The notes below the pieces were generated by a model. The model searched no databases, had not been told where the DNA came from, and worked only from the letters and a program-made list of their open reading frames with translations. Both the position numbers and the translations under genes were made by a program. From an uncultured Methanobrevibacter sp. (GTDB lineage: Archaea; Methanobacteriota; Methanobacteria; Methanobacteriales; Methanobacteriaceae), in the NCBI RefSeq assembly GCF_902764455.1, contig NZ_CACWVY010000036.1, forward strand, positions 1 through 62,904: DNA of 62,904 nucleotides. Direction: 5' to 3'. Positions 56,220 to 62,904 of the stretch are shown here, piece by piece. How positions within the stretch are numbered: the first letter of the stretch is position 1; the number at the start of each line of letters is the position of its first letter.

Positions 56220-57148
56220 TCTTTGTTGAACGGTTCACGTTTGTAGATTCCACTCAAAAAGATTTCTTCCAATTTTTCTTCACTTTCATTATTTCTGATG
56301 TGTGATATCAGTTCGACAAGATTGTCGTTTCTAAGCAGGCAAGGTTTTATTTTTCCGTCAGGGGTTATCCTTAATCTGGAGCAATTTGCGCAAAAGGTAG
56401 CGTTATCAACTGGCTTGACTACCTCGATTTCTCCACCGTTAATGTAATATTTTTTACGGCCCTGCATAAACTTACGTTCTCGCACTTCATCAGCTATATC
56501 AGCTAACTCTTTTTCAACATCATCTAACTTATAGTGATAGTCTTCGCTGAATTTATCATCATCACAATTTTCACTTTCAATCAGTTCAATAATCTGAAGT
56601 ACAATATCATTGTCCCTGCAGAATTTAAACATGTCCTTAATTTCATTCTGGTTAATGTCCTTCATTATTACCATGTTGATTTTAACGGGATACAGACCCG
56701 CTTCAACAGCTTTCAGAATTCCTTTTTTCGCAGATTCCAGATAATCCTTTTTTGTGATGAATTCATAAGTTTCACGATTCAGGGTATCAAGACTTACATT
56801 GACCCTGTCAAGACCTGCCTTTTTCAGGTCTTCTGCATATTCCTCTAGAAATGTTCCGTTAGTTGTAAGGGATATGTCCTTGAAATCGAGACTTGCTATC
56901 TTTTCAACAATCTCAACAATGTCTTTTCTAATTAAAGGTTCTCCTCCTGAAAGCCTTATTTTTTTAACTCCAATTTTTTTAGCTATTTTACATATTGTAT
57001 ATAGCTCATCGGCAGTCATTTCATCTTTGGAGCGAACCATTCCATCGTGATGACAGTATAAACAGTTTACATTACATCTGTTTGTTATTGTAATTCTTAG
57101 TGAAAGAATTGGTCTTTCATATTTGTCTTTTACTACATCTTCTAACAT
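56216..57148 (-). CDS. moaA: GTP 3',8-cyclase MoaA
   Basis: This radical-SAM enzyme starts molybdopterin synthesis from GTP (EC 4.1.99.22). It has 310 residues, with the SAM cluster motif [14 protein letters not shown] near residue 24 (CxxxCxxC), the GGEP motif [10 protein letters not shown], and the C-terminal second cluster [18 protein letters not shown] near residue 262. It follows mobB by 1 nt on the same strand, making a two-gene cofactor operon serving formate dehydrogenase and formylmethanofuran dehydrogenase. Confidence 0.95.
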   Translation of the reverse strand: MLEDVVKDKYERPILSLRITITNRCNVNCLYCHHDGMVRSKDEMTADELYTICKIAKKIGVKKIRLSGGEPLIRKDIVEIVEKIASLDFKDISLTTNGTFLEEYAEDLKKAGLDRVNVSLDTLNRETYEFITKKDYLESAKKGILKAVEAGLYPVKINMVIMKDINQNEIKDMFKFCRDNDIVLQIIELIESENCDDDKFSEDYHYKLDDVEKELADIADEVRERKFMQGRKKYYINGGEIEVVKPVDNATFCANCSRLRITPDGKIKPCLLRNDNLVELISHIRNNESEEKLEEIFLSGIYKREPFNKD

Positions 57149-57149
57149 A

Positions 57150-58193
57150 TTACCATTCTTCCACTCTGATTGTTATCTGTTTAATTTCACCGTCTGTTTT
57201 CAATGAATTTATTGTAGCATAAATGGTTTCCTTTAAAATTCCCTGTGTGAACTTGTTTATTTCAACGTCATTGCCGTTTGTCTTCAGGCTGATGTCGGCA
57301 TTTTTCAAGTTTCCGTTTGCAATATTGGAAATGTCAATGTCAATCACTTTAACATCACTTTCTGTTTTGATTGAACTTACCATGCCTTTAATTGAATTTG
57401 AGACAATTCTGTTTGTAAATTCATTTATTTCAAGATCTTTATTGTTGATTAAAATTCTGCACCTTGCATCATTCGGACTTTTTTCCGTTTTTTCTTCATC
57501 AGGGATTACAAGTTCAATTTTACCTATATTTTCAACACCGTATTCATCAAGGTTTAATGTGTTGATAATTCCGATAATGCTTTGTTTAAAATAATCGCTT
57601 ACGAATCTGTTCAGCCCAACTACTTTGCCGTCAATTGACAGATAGCTTTCAACATCATCCAAATCATCAGGGGTCATGTTGCCGTTTCGGATTTCACCTG
57701 CAATTGCTTCGCCGTTATTGAACCCGCAGTTATGGGCAAATAAAGTGTCTACAATATCATGACCTCTCTGTTCAATAAGGTCTGCAAGTTCGCTGATGCC
57801 TTTTTCATCTATTGTAAATGAATCTACTTCTTTAATTGTATATTCGTCTCTTACGTTAGGGGATGTTATAATTTTTGGGTAATTGTAGCTTTTGTAGCCT
57901 TCAATTATTACAAAATCAAAATCATCGAAGTGTTTTAACATGTATAGTATTCTATTTAAGTCATGTTCTTTTCTCACATTGAAAAATGTTGTTGAACCGA
58001 CACCAACAACCAGATTTGCACCGGCCTGTTTGTGTTTCCAGGTGTCTGTATTTTCCTTATCCATTTCAATGGAGTGATGCGAATGCTTTATAGAGGCAAC
58101 ATTGTATCCTCTATTGGTCAGTTCTTCAATAACTTTTACGGTTAGTGAAGTCTTACCTGTATTTTTTTTACCGACAATAGATACTATTTTCAT
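57150..58193 (-). CDS. mobB: MobB-type molybdopterin dinucleotide protein with a C-terminal repeat domain
   Basis: Residues of about 1-165 are a MobB GTPase domain: P-loop [11 protein letters not shown] at the N-terminus, [20 protein letters not shown], and [18 protein letters not shown]. MobB assists attachment of the nucleotide to molybdopterin. Residues of about 170-347 are an extra region with three related units: [40 protein letters not shown], and [20 protein letters not shown]. Each follows a predicted strand such as KIELVIP or ADISLK. The protein is about twice the usual MobB length, and the role of the added part is unknown. It starts the mobB-moaA operon; one of the 19-bp palindromes lies about 100 nt upstream. 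Confidence 0.88.
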   Translation of the reverse strand: MKIVSIVGKKNTGKTSLTVKVIEELTNRGYNVASIKHSHHSIEMDKENTDTWKHKQAGANLVVGVGSTTFFNVRKEHDLNRILYMLKHFDDFDFVIIEGYKSYNYPKIITSPNVRDEYTIKEVDSFTIDEKGISELADLIEQRGHDIVDTLFAHNCGFNNGEAIAGEIRNGNMTPDDLDDVESYLSIDGKVVGLNRFVSDYFKQSIIGIINTLNLDEYGVENIGKIELVIPDEEKTEKSPNDARCRILINNKDLEINEFTNRIVSNSIKGMVSSIKTESDVKVIDIDISNIANGNLKNADISLKTNGNDVEINKFTQGILKETIYATINSLKTDGEIKQITIRVEEW

Positions 58194-58296
58194 TTTATAA
58201 TCCCCATGATATATTTGTGTTTTTTATTAATTAATTATTTCTAAATTATTGTGGAGAGGTTCAGGTTCTTTGTGAAAAGCAGGTATTTTTTAAATT

Positions 58297-58315
58297 ATGT
58301 GTAGTTACTACACAT
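58297..58315. promoter_or_regulatory. Palindrome ATGTGTAGT-T-ACTACACAT, copy 1
   Basis: A perfect 9+1+9 palindrome in the divergent region between mobB and the ferredoxin gene. On the mobB side it abuts TTTATAT (58316-58322), a TATA-like element whose start site would fall at or near the palindrome. It is 104 bp from the mobB ATG and 356 bp from the ferredoxin ATG. Confidence 0.75.
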
Positions 58316-58585
58316 ATAAATTACATTTTATTTTTCATTAAATATCTTTATTTTTACAAATAACTGTATTTTATATGATATTTAATTTGTAAACGGTTGA
58401 ATTATACGGATTTAATTTAATTTCACTATGTAGTTTTTTTTATTATTTTTATTTAATGGATTATTATTTTTTATTTATTTAAAGTATTTATTGTATTTAA
58501 TTTTAATTATATTAATTTTAATAATGGAATTAGTTAAACCTAAATCTATAAAATTACTTATTTTAAAAAATTTAGAAAAAATAAT

Positions 58586-58609
58586 CGATATGTTTATATG
58601 CTCATATCG
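58586..58609. promoter_or_regulatory. Inverted repeat enclosing the TATA box of the small ferredoxin gene
   Basis: CGATATG and CATATCG are perfect 7-nt arms on either side of a 10-nt spacer containing TTTATATG (58593-58600), the best TATA candidate for the ferredoxin-polyferredoxin operon at 58671. A repressor bound here would block TBP. Confidence 0.5.
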
Positions 58610-58670
58610 TAAAAAATATTATTGTAACATTGATGATATTTTATTTTCATTGTTATTTGGAGGTAGTTAT

Positions 58671-58862
58671 ATGGCAGTAAAAATAGACGGTAATTTATGT
58701 GGACATATAGACAATTGTCCTGTTCAGGGGTTATGTATAAAACTATGTGAACAGGGTGCAATTATTGAGGAAAATGGGGATGTGAAAATTGTCCCTGAAA
58801 ATTGTGACGATTGTGATCTTTGTATACAAAATTGTCCTAATCAAGCAATATCAAAAGCATAA
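58671..58862 (+). CDS. Small 2[4Fe-4S] ferredoxin-like protein
   Basis: This 63-residue protein begins at MAVKIDGNLCGHID; GGAGGT lies 5 nt upstream. Earlier in-frame ATGs in the AT-rich leader give no ferredoxin-like sequence. Cys residues occur as CGHIDNCPVQGLCIKLC, an atypical first cluster motif with wider spacing, and CDDCDLCIQNCP, a standard CxxCxxCxxxCP. It is 12 nt upstream of the 8-cluster polyferredoxin, so it is probably that protein's electron partner, analogous to FwdG in the main fwd operon. Confidence 0.8.
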   Translation: MAVKIDGNLCGHIDNCPVQGLCIKLCEQGAIIEENGDVKIVPENCDDCDLCIQNCPNQAISKA

Positions 58863-58874
58863 GGAGAGATTTAA

Positions 58875-59891
58875 ATGTTTGATATTGAAAGAAATGGAGC
58901 AGAATATCGTAAATTGTCTTACAAAGATGTCAATTGTGTAGGCTGTGGAATTTGTAGTGATGTTTGTCCGACATCTTCCTTAAGATTAGGACCACTGGTA
59001 CCAATTGCACGTGGCCTTATTGAAATGGATCTGATTTCTGTTAATGCAGATACTTGTGTATTTTGCGGATTATGTTCTGCAGCATGTCCGTTCAATGCTT
59101 TGTCCCTTACAATTGATGGTGAGGATATTAAAGAACTTGATGCATATCCTGTCTGGCAAACCGAATCAAGCGTTGATGATGAAGAATGCATTTATTGTGG
59201 CAGATGTTACTCAGTATGTCCTCAGGATTCAATTATTTTTGAAAGAAATCTTCCTGATCCTGTGTCTTTGATTAGAGGAGAAATTGAAATAGATGATGAA
59301 AAATGTATTTATTGCGGATTCTGTGCAGATTTATGTCCTGCTGAAGCAATTATCCTTAAAAATAATCCTACATCAAGTGTAGATTTAGTGAACAATTCTA
59401 TTGAAGTTGATCTTTCCAGATGTGTACAATGTGGTGTATGTAAAAGAATTTGTCCTGAAACTGCAATCAGACAAATCTGTTCTACCTGTATGTTAAGGGA
59501 GGAAATTCCAGCACCTGAAATCACTGGTGATACTTTTATTGTAAATGAAACTTGCGTAAGCTGTTCATGGTGCAGTGAAATATGTCCTGCTGATGCAATT
59601 ACAATCACTAAACCGTTTGAAGGTACTTTAGAAGTGGTTGAAAATGAAGAAGAGGAAAAAATATGTAAGGGCGAATCCTGTCATGCATGTCAGGATGTAT
59701 GTCCATGTAATGCAATAACAATTGTGGATAATAAGGCAGTAACTAATTTGGACTTCTGTAACTTATGTGGAGCTTGTGTAACTGCATGTCCACAGGATCT
59801 TAGAGTCGTATCTAGAACTTCCGTGAAACTGAATAATATTAAATCAGAATCATGGAAAGAAATTTTGGATACAGCTTTAATTGGAAAATAG
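58875..59891 (+). CDS. Eight-cluster polyferredoxin, FwdF paralogue
   Basis: This 338-residue electron-transfer protein has eight 4Fe-4S motifs: CVGCGICSDVCP, CVFCGLCSAACP, CIYCGRCYSVCP, CIYCGFCADLCP, CVQCGVCKRICP, CVSCSWCSEICP, an expanded CKGESCHACQDVCPC, and CNLCGACVTACP. Order, spacer lengths and tail (ESWKEILDTALIGK versus TTWKEALDAIKD) match FwdF encoded at 61046, so it is a diverged copy. It may link formylmethanofuran dehydrogenase, or an alternative molybdenum or tungsten form of it, to other electron donors. It forms an operon with the small ferredoxin upstream and ends in a hairpin terminator. Confidence 0.88.
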   Translation: MFDIERNGAEYRKLSYKDVNCVGCGICSDVCPTSSLRLGPLVPIARGLIEMDLISVNADTCVFCGLCSAACPFNALSLTIDGEDIKELDAYPVWQTESSVDDEECIYCGRCYSVCPQDSIIFERNLPDPVSLIRGEIEIDDEKCIYCGFCADLCPAEAIILKNNPTSSVDLVNNSIEVDLSRCVQCGVCKRICPETAIRQICSTCMLREEIPAPEITGDTFIVNETCVSCSWCSEICPADAITITKPFEGTLEVVENEEEEKICKGESCHACQDVCPCNAITIVDNKAVTNLDFCNLCGACVTACPQDLRVVSRTSVKLNNIKSESWKEILDTALIGK

Positions 59892-59911
59892 AAGACTGAT
59901 TCTCTATTTTC
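59884..59911 (+). terminator. Hairpin terminator after the FwdF paralogue
   Basis: GAAAATAGA and TCTATTTTC form a perfect 9-bp stem with a 10-nt loop overlapping the stop codon; ACCTTTTTTTATTTTTTTT follows. Confidence 0.65.
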
Positions 59912-59959
59912 ACCTTTTTTTATTTTTTTTGAATTTTAATTTTAGTAGTTTCGAACAAA

Positions 59960-59978
59960 ATGTGTAGTTACTACACAT
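59960..59978. promoter_or_regulatory. Palindrome ATGTGTAGT-T-ACTACACAT, copy 2
   Basis: Identical to copy 1 at 58297, 49 nt after the terminator of the polyferredoxin gene and about 617 nt upstream of fwdH. Confidence 0.75.
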
Positions 59979-60240
59979 TCTTGAAAAATTCTATTTTCAT
60001 AACCTTTTTTTCATTTGATTTAGCTAAGCTTTTTTGATGATTTATTTTACATGGGGTAATTTTTTCAGGCATGAATTTAATTTATCTAAATTCTTTTTGT
60101 TTTCTATTAAATTAATTTATATTAATTAAAAATTATAAATTAATGTAAATATTTTTTCTTTTTTCTTTTTTGTGTTTTATAATACTTATTTTTAAATTTC
60201 TCTTTTTTTAAATAAGTTTCAGATTTCAGTTTTGATAAAT

Positions 60241-60259
60241 ATGTGTAGTAACTACACAT
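60241..60259. promoter_or_regulatory. Palindrome ATGTGTAGT-A-ACTACACAT, copy 3
   Basis: Same arms as copies 1 and 2 with A as the central base. It lies 281 nt after copy 2 in the gap before the fwd operon. No gene is visible in 59912-60594, which otherwise consists of AT-rich sequence. Confidence 0.75.
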
Positions 60260-60486
60260 TACTTTTGGCTATCCTAAAAATTTGACATTTTTTCAAATTT
60301 TTTATTATTTTTATAATAATAAGTATTACTAATTTTTTAAATTTTTTCAAAAATTTATTGTTAAAAAGAACGAAATAACTTTTAATTTTATTATATATTT
60401 TTATAACTATTCAGTTTAATAAAATATTAAATTTAATCTCTTAATATTCTTTAATTCCTATTCCTGTTCTTTATTTAAATACTCAT

Positions 60487-60505
60487 TTGTGTAGTATTAC
60501 CACAG
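60487..60505. promoter_or_regulatory. Degenerate palindrome next to the fwd promoter, copy 4
   Basis: TTGTGTAGTATTACCACAG keeps the left arm in 8 of 9 positions and the TGTG-N9-CACA core of the three perfect copies. It directly abuts an AATATATAAAG TATA-like element (60507-60517). Confidence 0.5.
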
Positions 60506-60546
60506 TAATATATAAAGATTTCTAATTAATTCTAGTAGGCAACTAT

Positions 60547-60554
60547 ATTTATAT
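60547..60554 (+). promoter_or_regulatory. TATA box candidate of the fwd operon
   Basis: TTTATATA matches the archaeal consensus and would place the transcription start about 20 nt before the fwdH ribosome site. A second TATA-like element at 60507-60517 gives a possible upstream start. Confidence 0.5.
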
Positions 60555-60594
60555 AAGTTAATCTAATATAATATCATTACACATGGTGGTTCAA

Positions 60595-61053
60595 ATGCCG
60601 AAACATATTGCATCTGGTCTAAAATATTTGGCTGCGGTCAAGTTGAAAGATGCTGGCAAAAGTCACCAAGCAATTGCTGATGAGTTAGGCGTTGACAGGT
60701 CTACCATATCTCATTATCTGAATGGTAGAAATCTCTCTTGGAACTCTATTGATGTTGCAAGAACAATCATCGACCTATGTCCCAGAGATTTCTTGAAAAT
60801 GACCGAGGCGGTATTTGATGAACCAGAACAGAGTCATAAAATTGTGAATATTTGCAGAGAAAGAGATTTCGAAGTAATTATAGAAGATTCTTGTATTGGT
60901 TGCGGCTTATGTGTAAATGCATGTACAATGAGAGCTATTAATTTAGAATCATTGAAAGCCCATGCGAACTCCATACAATGTTGTGGTTGTCAGCTATGTA
61001 GCGATGAGTGCCCAACTAATTCTATAAAAATTTTGGAGATTGAATATGATTAG
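60595..61053 (+). CDS. fwdH: FwdH-like protein: HTH domain fused to a 2[4Fe-4S] ferredoxin
   Basis: Residues of about 1-75 carry an XRE-like helix-turn-helix (KSHQAIADELGVDRSTISHY). Residues of about 95-150 form a two-cluster ferredoxin (CIGCGLCVNACTM and CCGCQLCSDECP). It occupies the position of fwdH at the head of the tungsten formylmethanofuran dehydrogenase operon described in related methanogens. I set the start at 60595 because GGTG is 5 nt upstream; the ATG at 60583 would place that GGTG inside the gene. The fusion suggests an iron-sulphur-sensing DNA-binding protein that could regulate its own operon. Its stop overlaps the fwdF start by 8 nt. Confidence 0.8.
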   Translation: MPKHIASGLKYLAAVKLKDAGKSHQAIADELGVDRSTISHYLNGRNLSWNSIDVARTIIDLCPRDFLKMTEAVFDEPEQSHKIVNICRERDFEVIIEDSCIGCGLCVNACTMRAINLESLKAHANSIQCCGCQLCSDECPTNSIKILEIEYD

Positions 61054-62143
61054 AAATTTAAAAGAGGTTAAAGACAATAACTTTGACATCACAAGATCAG
61101 CTGATGAAGTAAGAAACTTGTCTTTCAATGACCACGTTTGTTTAGGATGTGGAATTTGTGAATCTACCTGTCCTGTAGAAGCAATTACATTAAACGCAAT
61201 TGCTGTAGATGCACGTCACAGAATTTCAAACGACGTTTACTTCAGTGGTCATGATAAGATTGCTCAAAACTTCAAAGATGACTTTGATGTTCAAAGAATA
61301 AGCATTGACGAAAGTAAATGTGTTTTATGTGGTATGTGCAGTGGATTATGTCCTGTTGATGCATTAGTATTAACTATTGATGATGTACCTATCAAAGAAA
61401 TCGAAGCATATCCTCACTATAACGCTTTCTCAGAAATTGACGACGATGAATGTATTTACTGTAAAAGATGTGAAATTGCATGTCCTCGTGATGCAATCGT
61501 CATTGACAGAATTTTACCAGACCGTGCTGACTTAGTAACTGGTGAAATCGAAGTTGATGAAGAAGAATGTATCTACTGTGGTGTATGTGAAGAATTATGT
61601 CCTGCAGAAGCTATTGTTGTTGACCAAGCAACTGGAGCAGAATCTATTGTTATTGATAAAGATCAATGTGTTTACTGTTTAGTATGTAAAAAATCCTGTC
61701 CTGCAAATGCTATTAAAGCAATTTGTAGAGCATGTAACTACGGTGAATACGAATTAGACCCTGCAAAAGCTGTTGTTAAAGGTAATTCTGTCATCGACTC
61801 AGAACTTTGTGTATACTGTGGATGGTGTGAAGGCGTCTGTCCTACTGATGCAGCAAAAGTTAAAAAACCATTTGAAGGTTCTATTGAAATTGATGATGAT
61901 AAATGTCAAGCTTGTGGAGCATGTGTAGATATTTGTGGTTGTAATGCTTTAGCATTCCCTGTATCTTCAGGTCCTGGTTCCAGAATGGAACATGTCACTG
62001 CTTACAATGATTACTGTGTAAAATGTAAAGCTTGTGAAAAAGCATGTCCTAACGGAGCAATTACTGTAAAAAGAACTGAAGTTGACCACACACCTATTAA
62101 CTCAACAACTTGGAAAGAAGCTTTAGATGCAATTAAAGATTAG
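61046..62143 (+). CDS. fwdF: Formylmethanofuran dehydrogenase subunit F, polyferredoxin
   Basis: FwdF is an eight-cluster polyferredoxin that carries electrons to the FwdB active site for CO2 reduction in the first step of methanogenesis. It has 365 residues with eight motifs: CLGCGICESTCP, CVLCGMCSGLCP, CIYCKRCEIACP, CIYCGVCEELCP, CVYCLVCKKSCP, CVYCGWCEGVCP, CQACGACVDICGC (no Pro after the last Cys), and CVKCKACEKACP. GGAG lies 7 nt before the ATG at 61046, so I reject the TTG at 61040. It overlaps fwdH and is followed by fwdG after 8 nt. Confidence 0.93.
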   Translation: MIRNLKEVKDNNFDITRSADEVRNLSFNDHVCLGCGICESTCPVEAITLNAIAVDARHRISNDVYFSGHDKIAQNFKDDFDVQRISIDESKCVLCGMCSGLCPVDALVLTIDDVPIKEIEAYPHYNAFSEIDDDECIYCKRCEIACPRDAIVIDRILPDRADLVTGEIEVDEEECIYCGVCEELCPAEAIVVDQATGAESIVIDKDQCVYCLVCKKSCPANAIKAICRACNYGEYELDPAKAVVKGNSVIDSELCVYCGWCEGVCPTDAAKVKKPFEGSIEIDDDKCQACGACVDICGCNALAFPVSSGPGSRMEHVTAYNDYCVKCKACEKACPNGAITVKRTEVDHTPINSTTWKEALDAIKD

Positions 62144-62151
62144 GTGATTCG

Positions 62152-62382
62152 ATGGAACTTAAAGTTAATCAAGATAATTGTTTAGGATGCGGAATTTGTG
62201 TAATCGCATGTCCTGTTAATGCTGCTATCAGTCCAGAAAACGCTGGTGGTAATGGTGCAAAGACTGAAGAAGTTATTATGATGGTTGAAAACGGATTCAT
62301 CAAACTTTTCAGTCCTGAAAAATGTGAAGAATGTGGAACATGTCAAATGTTTTGCCCAGTAAATGCTATATGGTTAGAATAG
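62152..62382 (+). CDS. fwdG: Formylmethanofuran dehydrogenase subunit G, ferredoxin
   Basis: This 76-residue 2[4Fe-4S] ferredoxin has motifs CLGCGICVIACP and CEECGTCQMFCP, with an insertion (ENAGGNGAKTEEVIMM) between them as usual in FwdG. It joins FwdF to the catalytic subunits. GGTGATTCG precedes the ATG. The operon order F-G-D is that of fwdHFGDACB. Confidence 0.93.
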   Translation: MELKVNQDNCLGCGICVIACPVNAAISPENAGGNGAKTEEVIMMVENGFIKLFSPEKCEECGTCQMFCPVNAIWLE

Positions 62383-62394
62383 GGGGATTATTAT

Positions 62395-62904
62395 ATGCAT
62401 TATGCTAATACTTATTTAGAAAAACCTGTAGTACCTGATGTAAAAATTACTGGTGAAGGAACTACCGATGTTTTAAAATGTATGTTAAACACCGGTTCAG
62501 ATATCTACCAAGGTGCTTGTAAAAAAAGAGGATCCACCTTAAAACAAGAATATAAAAACGCTTCTGGTACTTGTTACATGGATCCAAGAGATATGGCAAA
62601 ATTAGGTGTAAACAACTGGGATACTGTACTTGTAAAAACTGATTTTGGTGAAGTAGTAGTAAACTGCGCAGTATCAAGAGATGCACCTCACGAAGGAACT
62701 GTATTCATTTGTAAAGGACCATGGGCTAACACCATTGTAAGTCACGATACTTACTGTTGTTCTGACCCTACCTACAAAGGAATTAGATGTACTGTTGAAA
62801 AAACAGACAGAAAAGTATTACTCATGGCTGACTTAATGAGATGGGTATACAAAAAATACGTTGATGAAGAAGATGACGATGTTGTTGAAAACATGGAATC
62901 TTTA
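62395..62904 (+). CDS. fwdD: Formylmethanofuran dehydrogenase subunit D, 5' part
   Basis: FwdD is the molybdopterin-dinucleotide-binding subunit that completes the FwdB active site. At least 170 residues are visible and the gene runs past the window edge. Features: [37 protein letters not shown], and [20 protein letters not shown], the small beta-barrel typical of pterin-binding C-terminal domains. The acidic end ([13 protein letters not shown]) may be close to the C-terminus. AGGGGGATTATT precedes the ATG. fwdA, fwdC and fwdB are expected next. Confidence 0.9.
   Translation, partial: MHYANTYLEKPVVPDVKITGEGTTDVLKCMLNTGSDIYQGACKKRGSTLKQEYKNASGTCYMDPRDMAKLGVNNWDTVLVKTDFGEVVVNCAVSRDAPHEGTVFICKGPWANTIVSHDTYCCSDPTYKGIRCTVEKTDRKVLLMADLMRWVYKKYVDEEDDDVVENMESL

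Noticed and set aside
58491-58670. N-terminal extension of the small ferredoxin from upstream ATGs
   Set aside because: The extra 60 residues are low-complexity AT-driven sequence, while GGAGGT marks the ATG at 58671.
59912-60594. Small RNA or tRNA gene in the long gap before fwdH
   Set aside because: I find no cloverleaf or conserved tRNA boxes; the only structured elements are the palindromes.

Overview
The window is about 63 kb of AT-rich archaeal chromosome from a methanogen of the order Methanobacteriales, most probably a gut or rumen Methanobrevibacter. The sequence support for this is direct: a formylmethanofuran dehydrogenase operon (fwdHFGD), F420-type formate dehydrogenase (fdhCAB), archaeal DNA polymerase D large subunit, class I lysyl-tRNA synthetase, PAN, ribosomal protein L21e with Rpo4, and several very long secreted adhesin-like proteins of the type that fill Methanobrevibacter genomes. 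Shine-Dalgarno sites are mostly GGTGA or GGAG; several apparent TTG or GTG starts can be moved to a nearby ATG on that basis.

Layout. 1-9.1 kb (minus strand): one giant beta-helix/Ig-repeat adhesin, interrupted by three small deletions and running off the left edge. 9.3-9.9 kb: decayed IS630-type transposase. 10-20.6 kb: CPBP protease, MFS exporter, cyclophilin, argD, Zn-ribbon protein, Nudix hydrolase, lysA-dapF, then the information-processing operon L21e-rpo4-DUF655-ksgA-hemK2. 21-31.7 kb: three tandem secreted proteins combining a beta-helix with a papain-like (C1) protease, two of them with a damaged 3' end. 31.9-47.7 kb: small secreted protein, anaerobic ribonucleotide reductase nrdD, polC, coiled-coil membrane protein, FCY1-like cytosine deaminase, lysS, pan, a PIN-domain gene pair, a broken thiC, and a PfkB kinase.

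47.8-62.9 kb reads as a molybdenum/tungsten pterin enzyme island: a LysR/ModE-like regulator, hxlB, fdhD, fdhC, fdhA (broken), fdhB, licD, moaA, mobB, a small ferredoxin plus 8-cluster polyferredoxin, then fwdH-fwdF-fwdG-fwdD cut by the right edge. Formate is taken up by FdhC and oxidised by FdhAB; MoaA, MobB and FdhD serve cofactor assembly; Fwd fixes CO2 onto methanofuran with electrons delivered through the polyferredoxins. Three copies of a 19-bp palindrome, ATGTGTAGT-N-ACTACACAT, and one degenerate copy next to a TATA box lie in the intergenic regions of mobB and the two polyferredoxin operons. With the HTH-ferredoxin fusion protein heading the fwd operon, this is the best candidate for an undescribed regulatory system. 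A second candidate is a pair of GTTCGT-N6-ACGAAC palindromes flanking the nrdD TATA box.

A caution: at least nine short deletions break or shorten otherwise well-kept genes (the adhesin three times, two protease-adhesins, thiC, fdhA twice, fdhB in frame). They may be real, but the pattern is also what a flawed assembly would give. I saw no tRNA, rRNA or CRISPR array.
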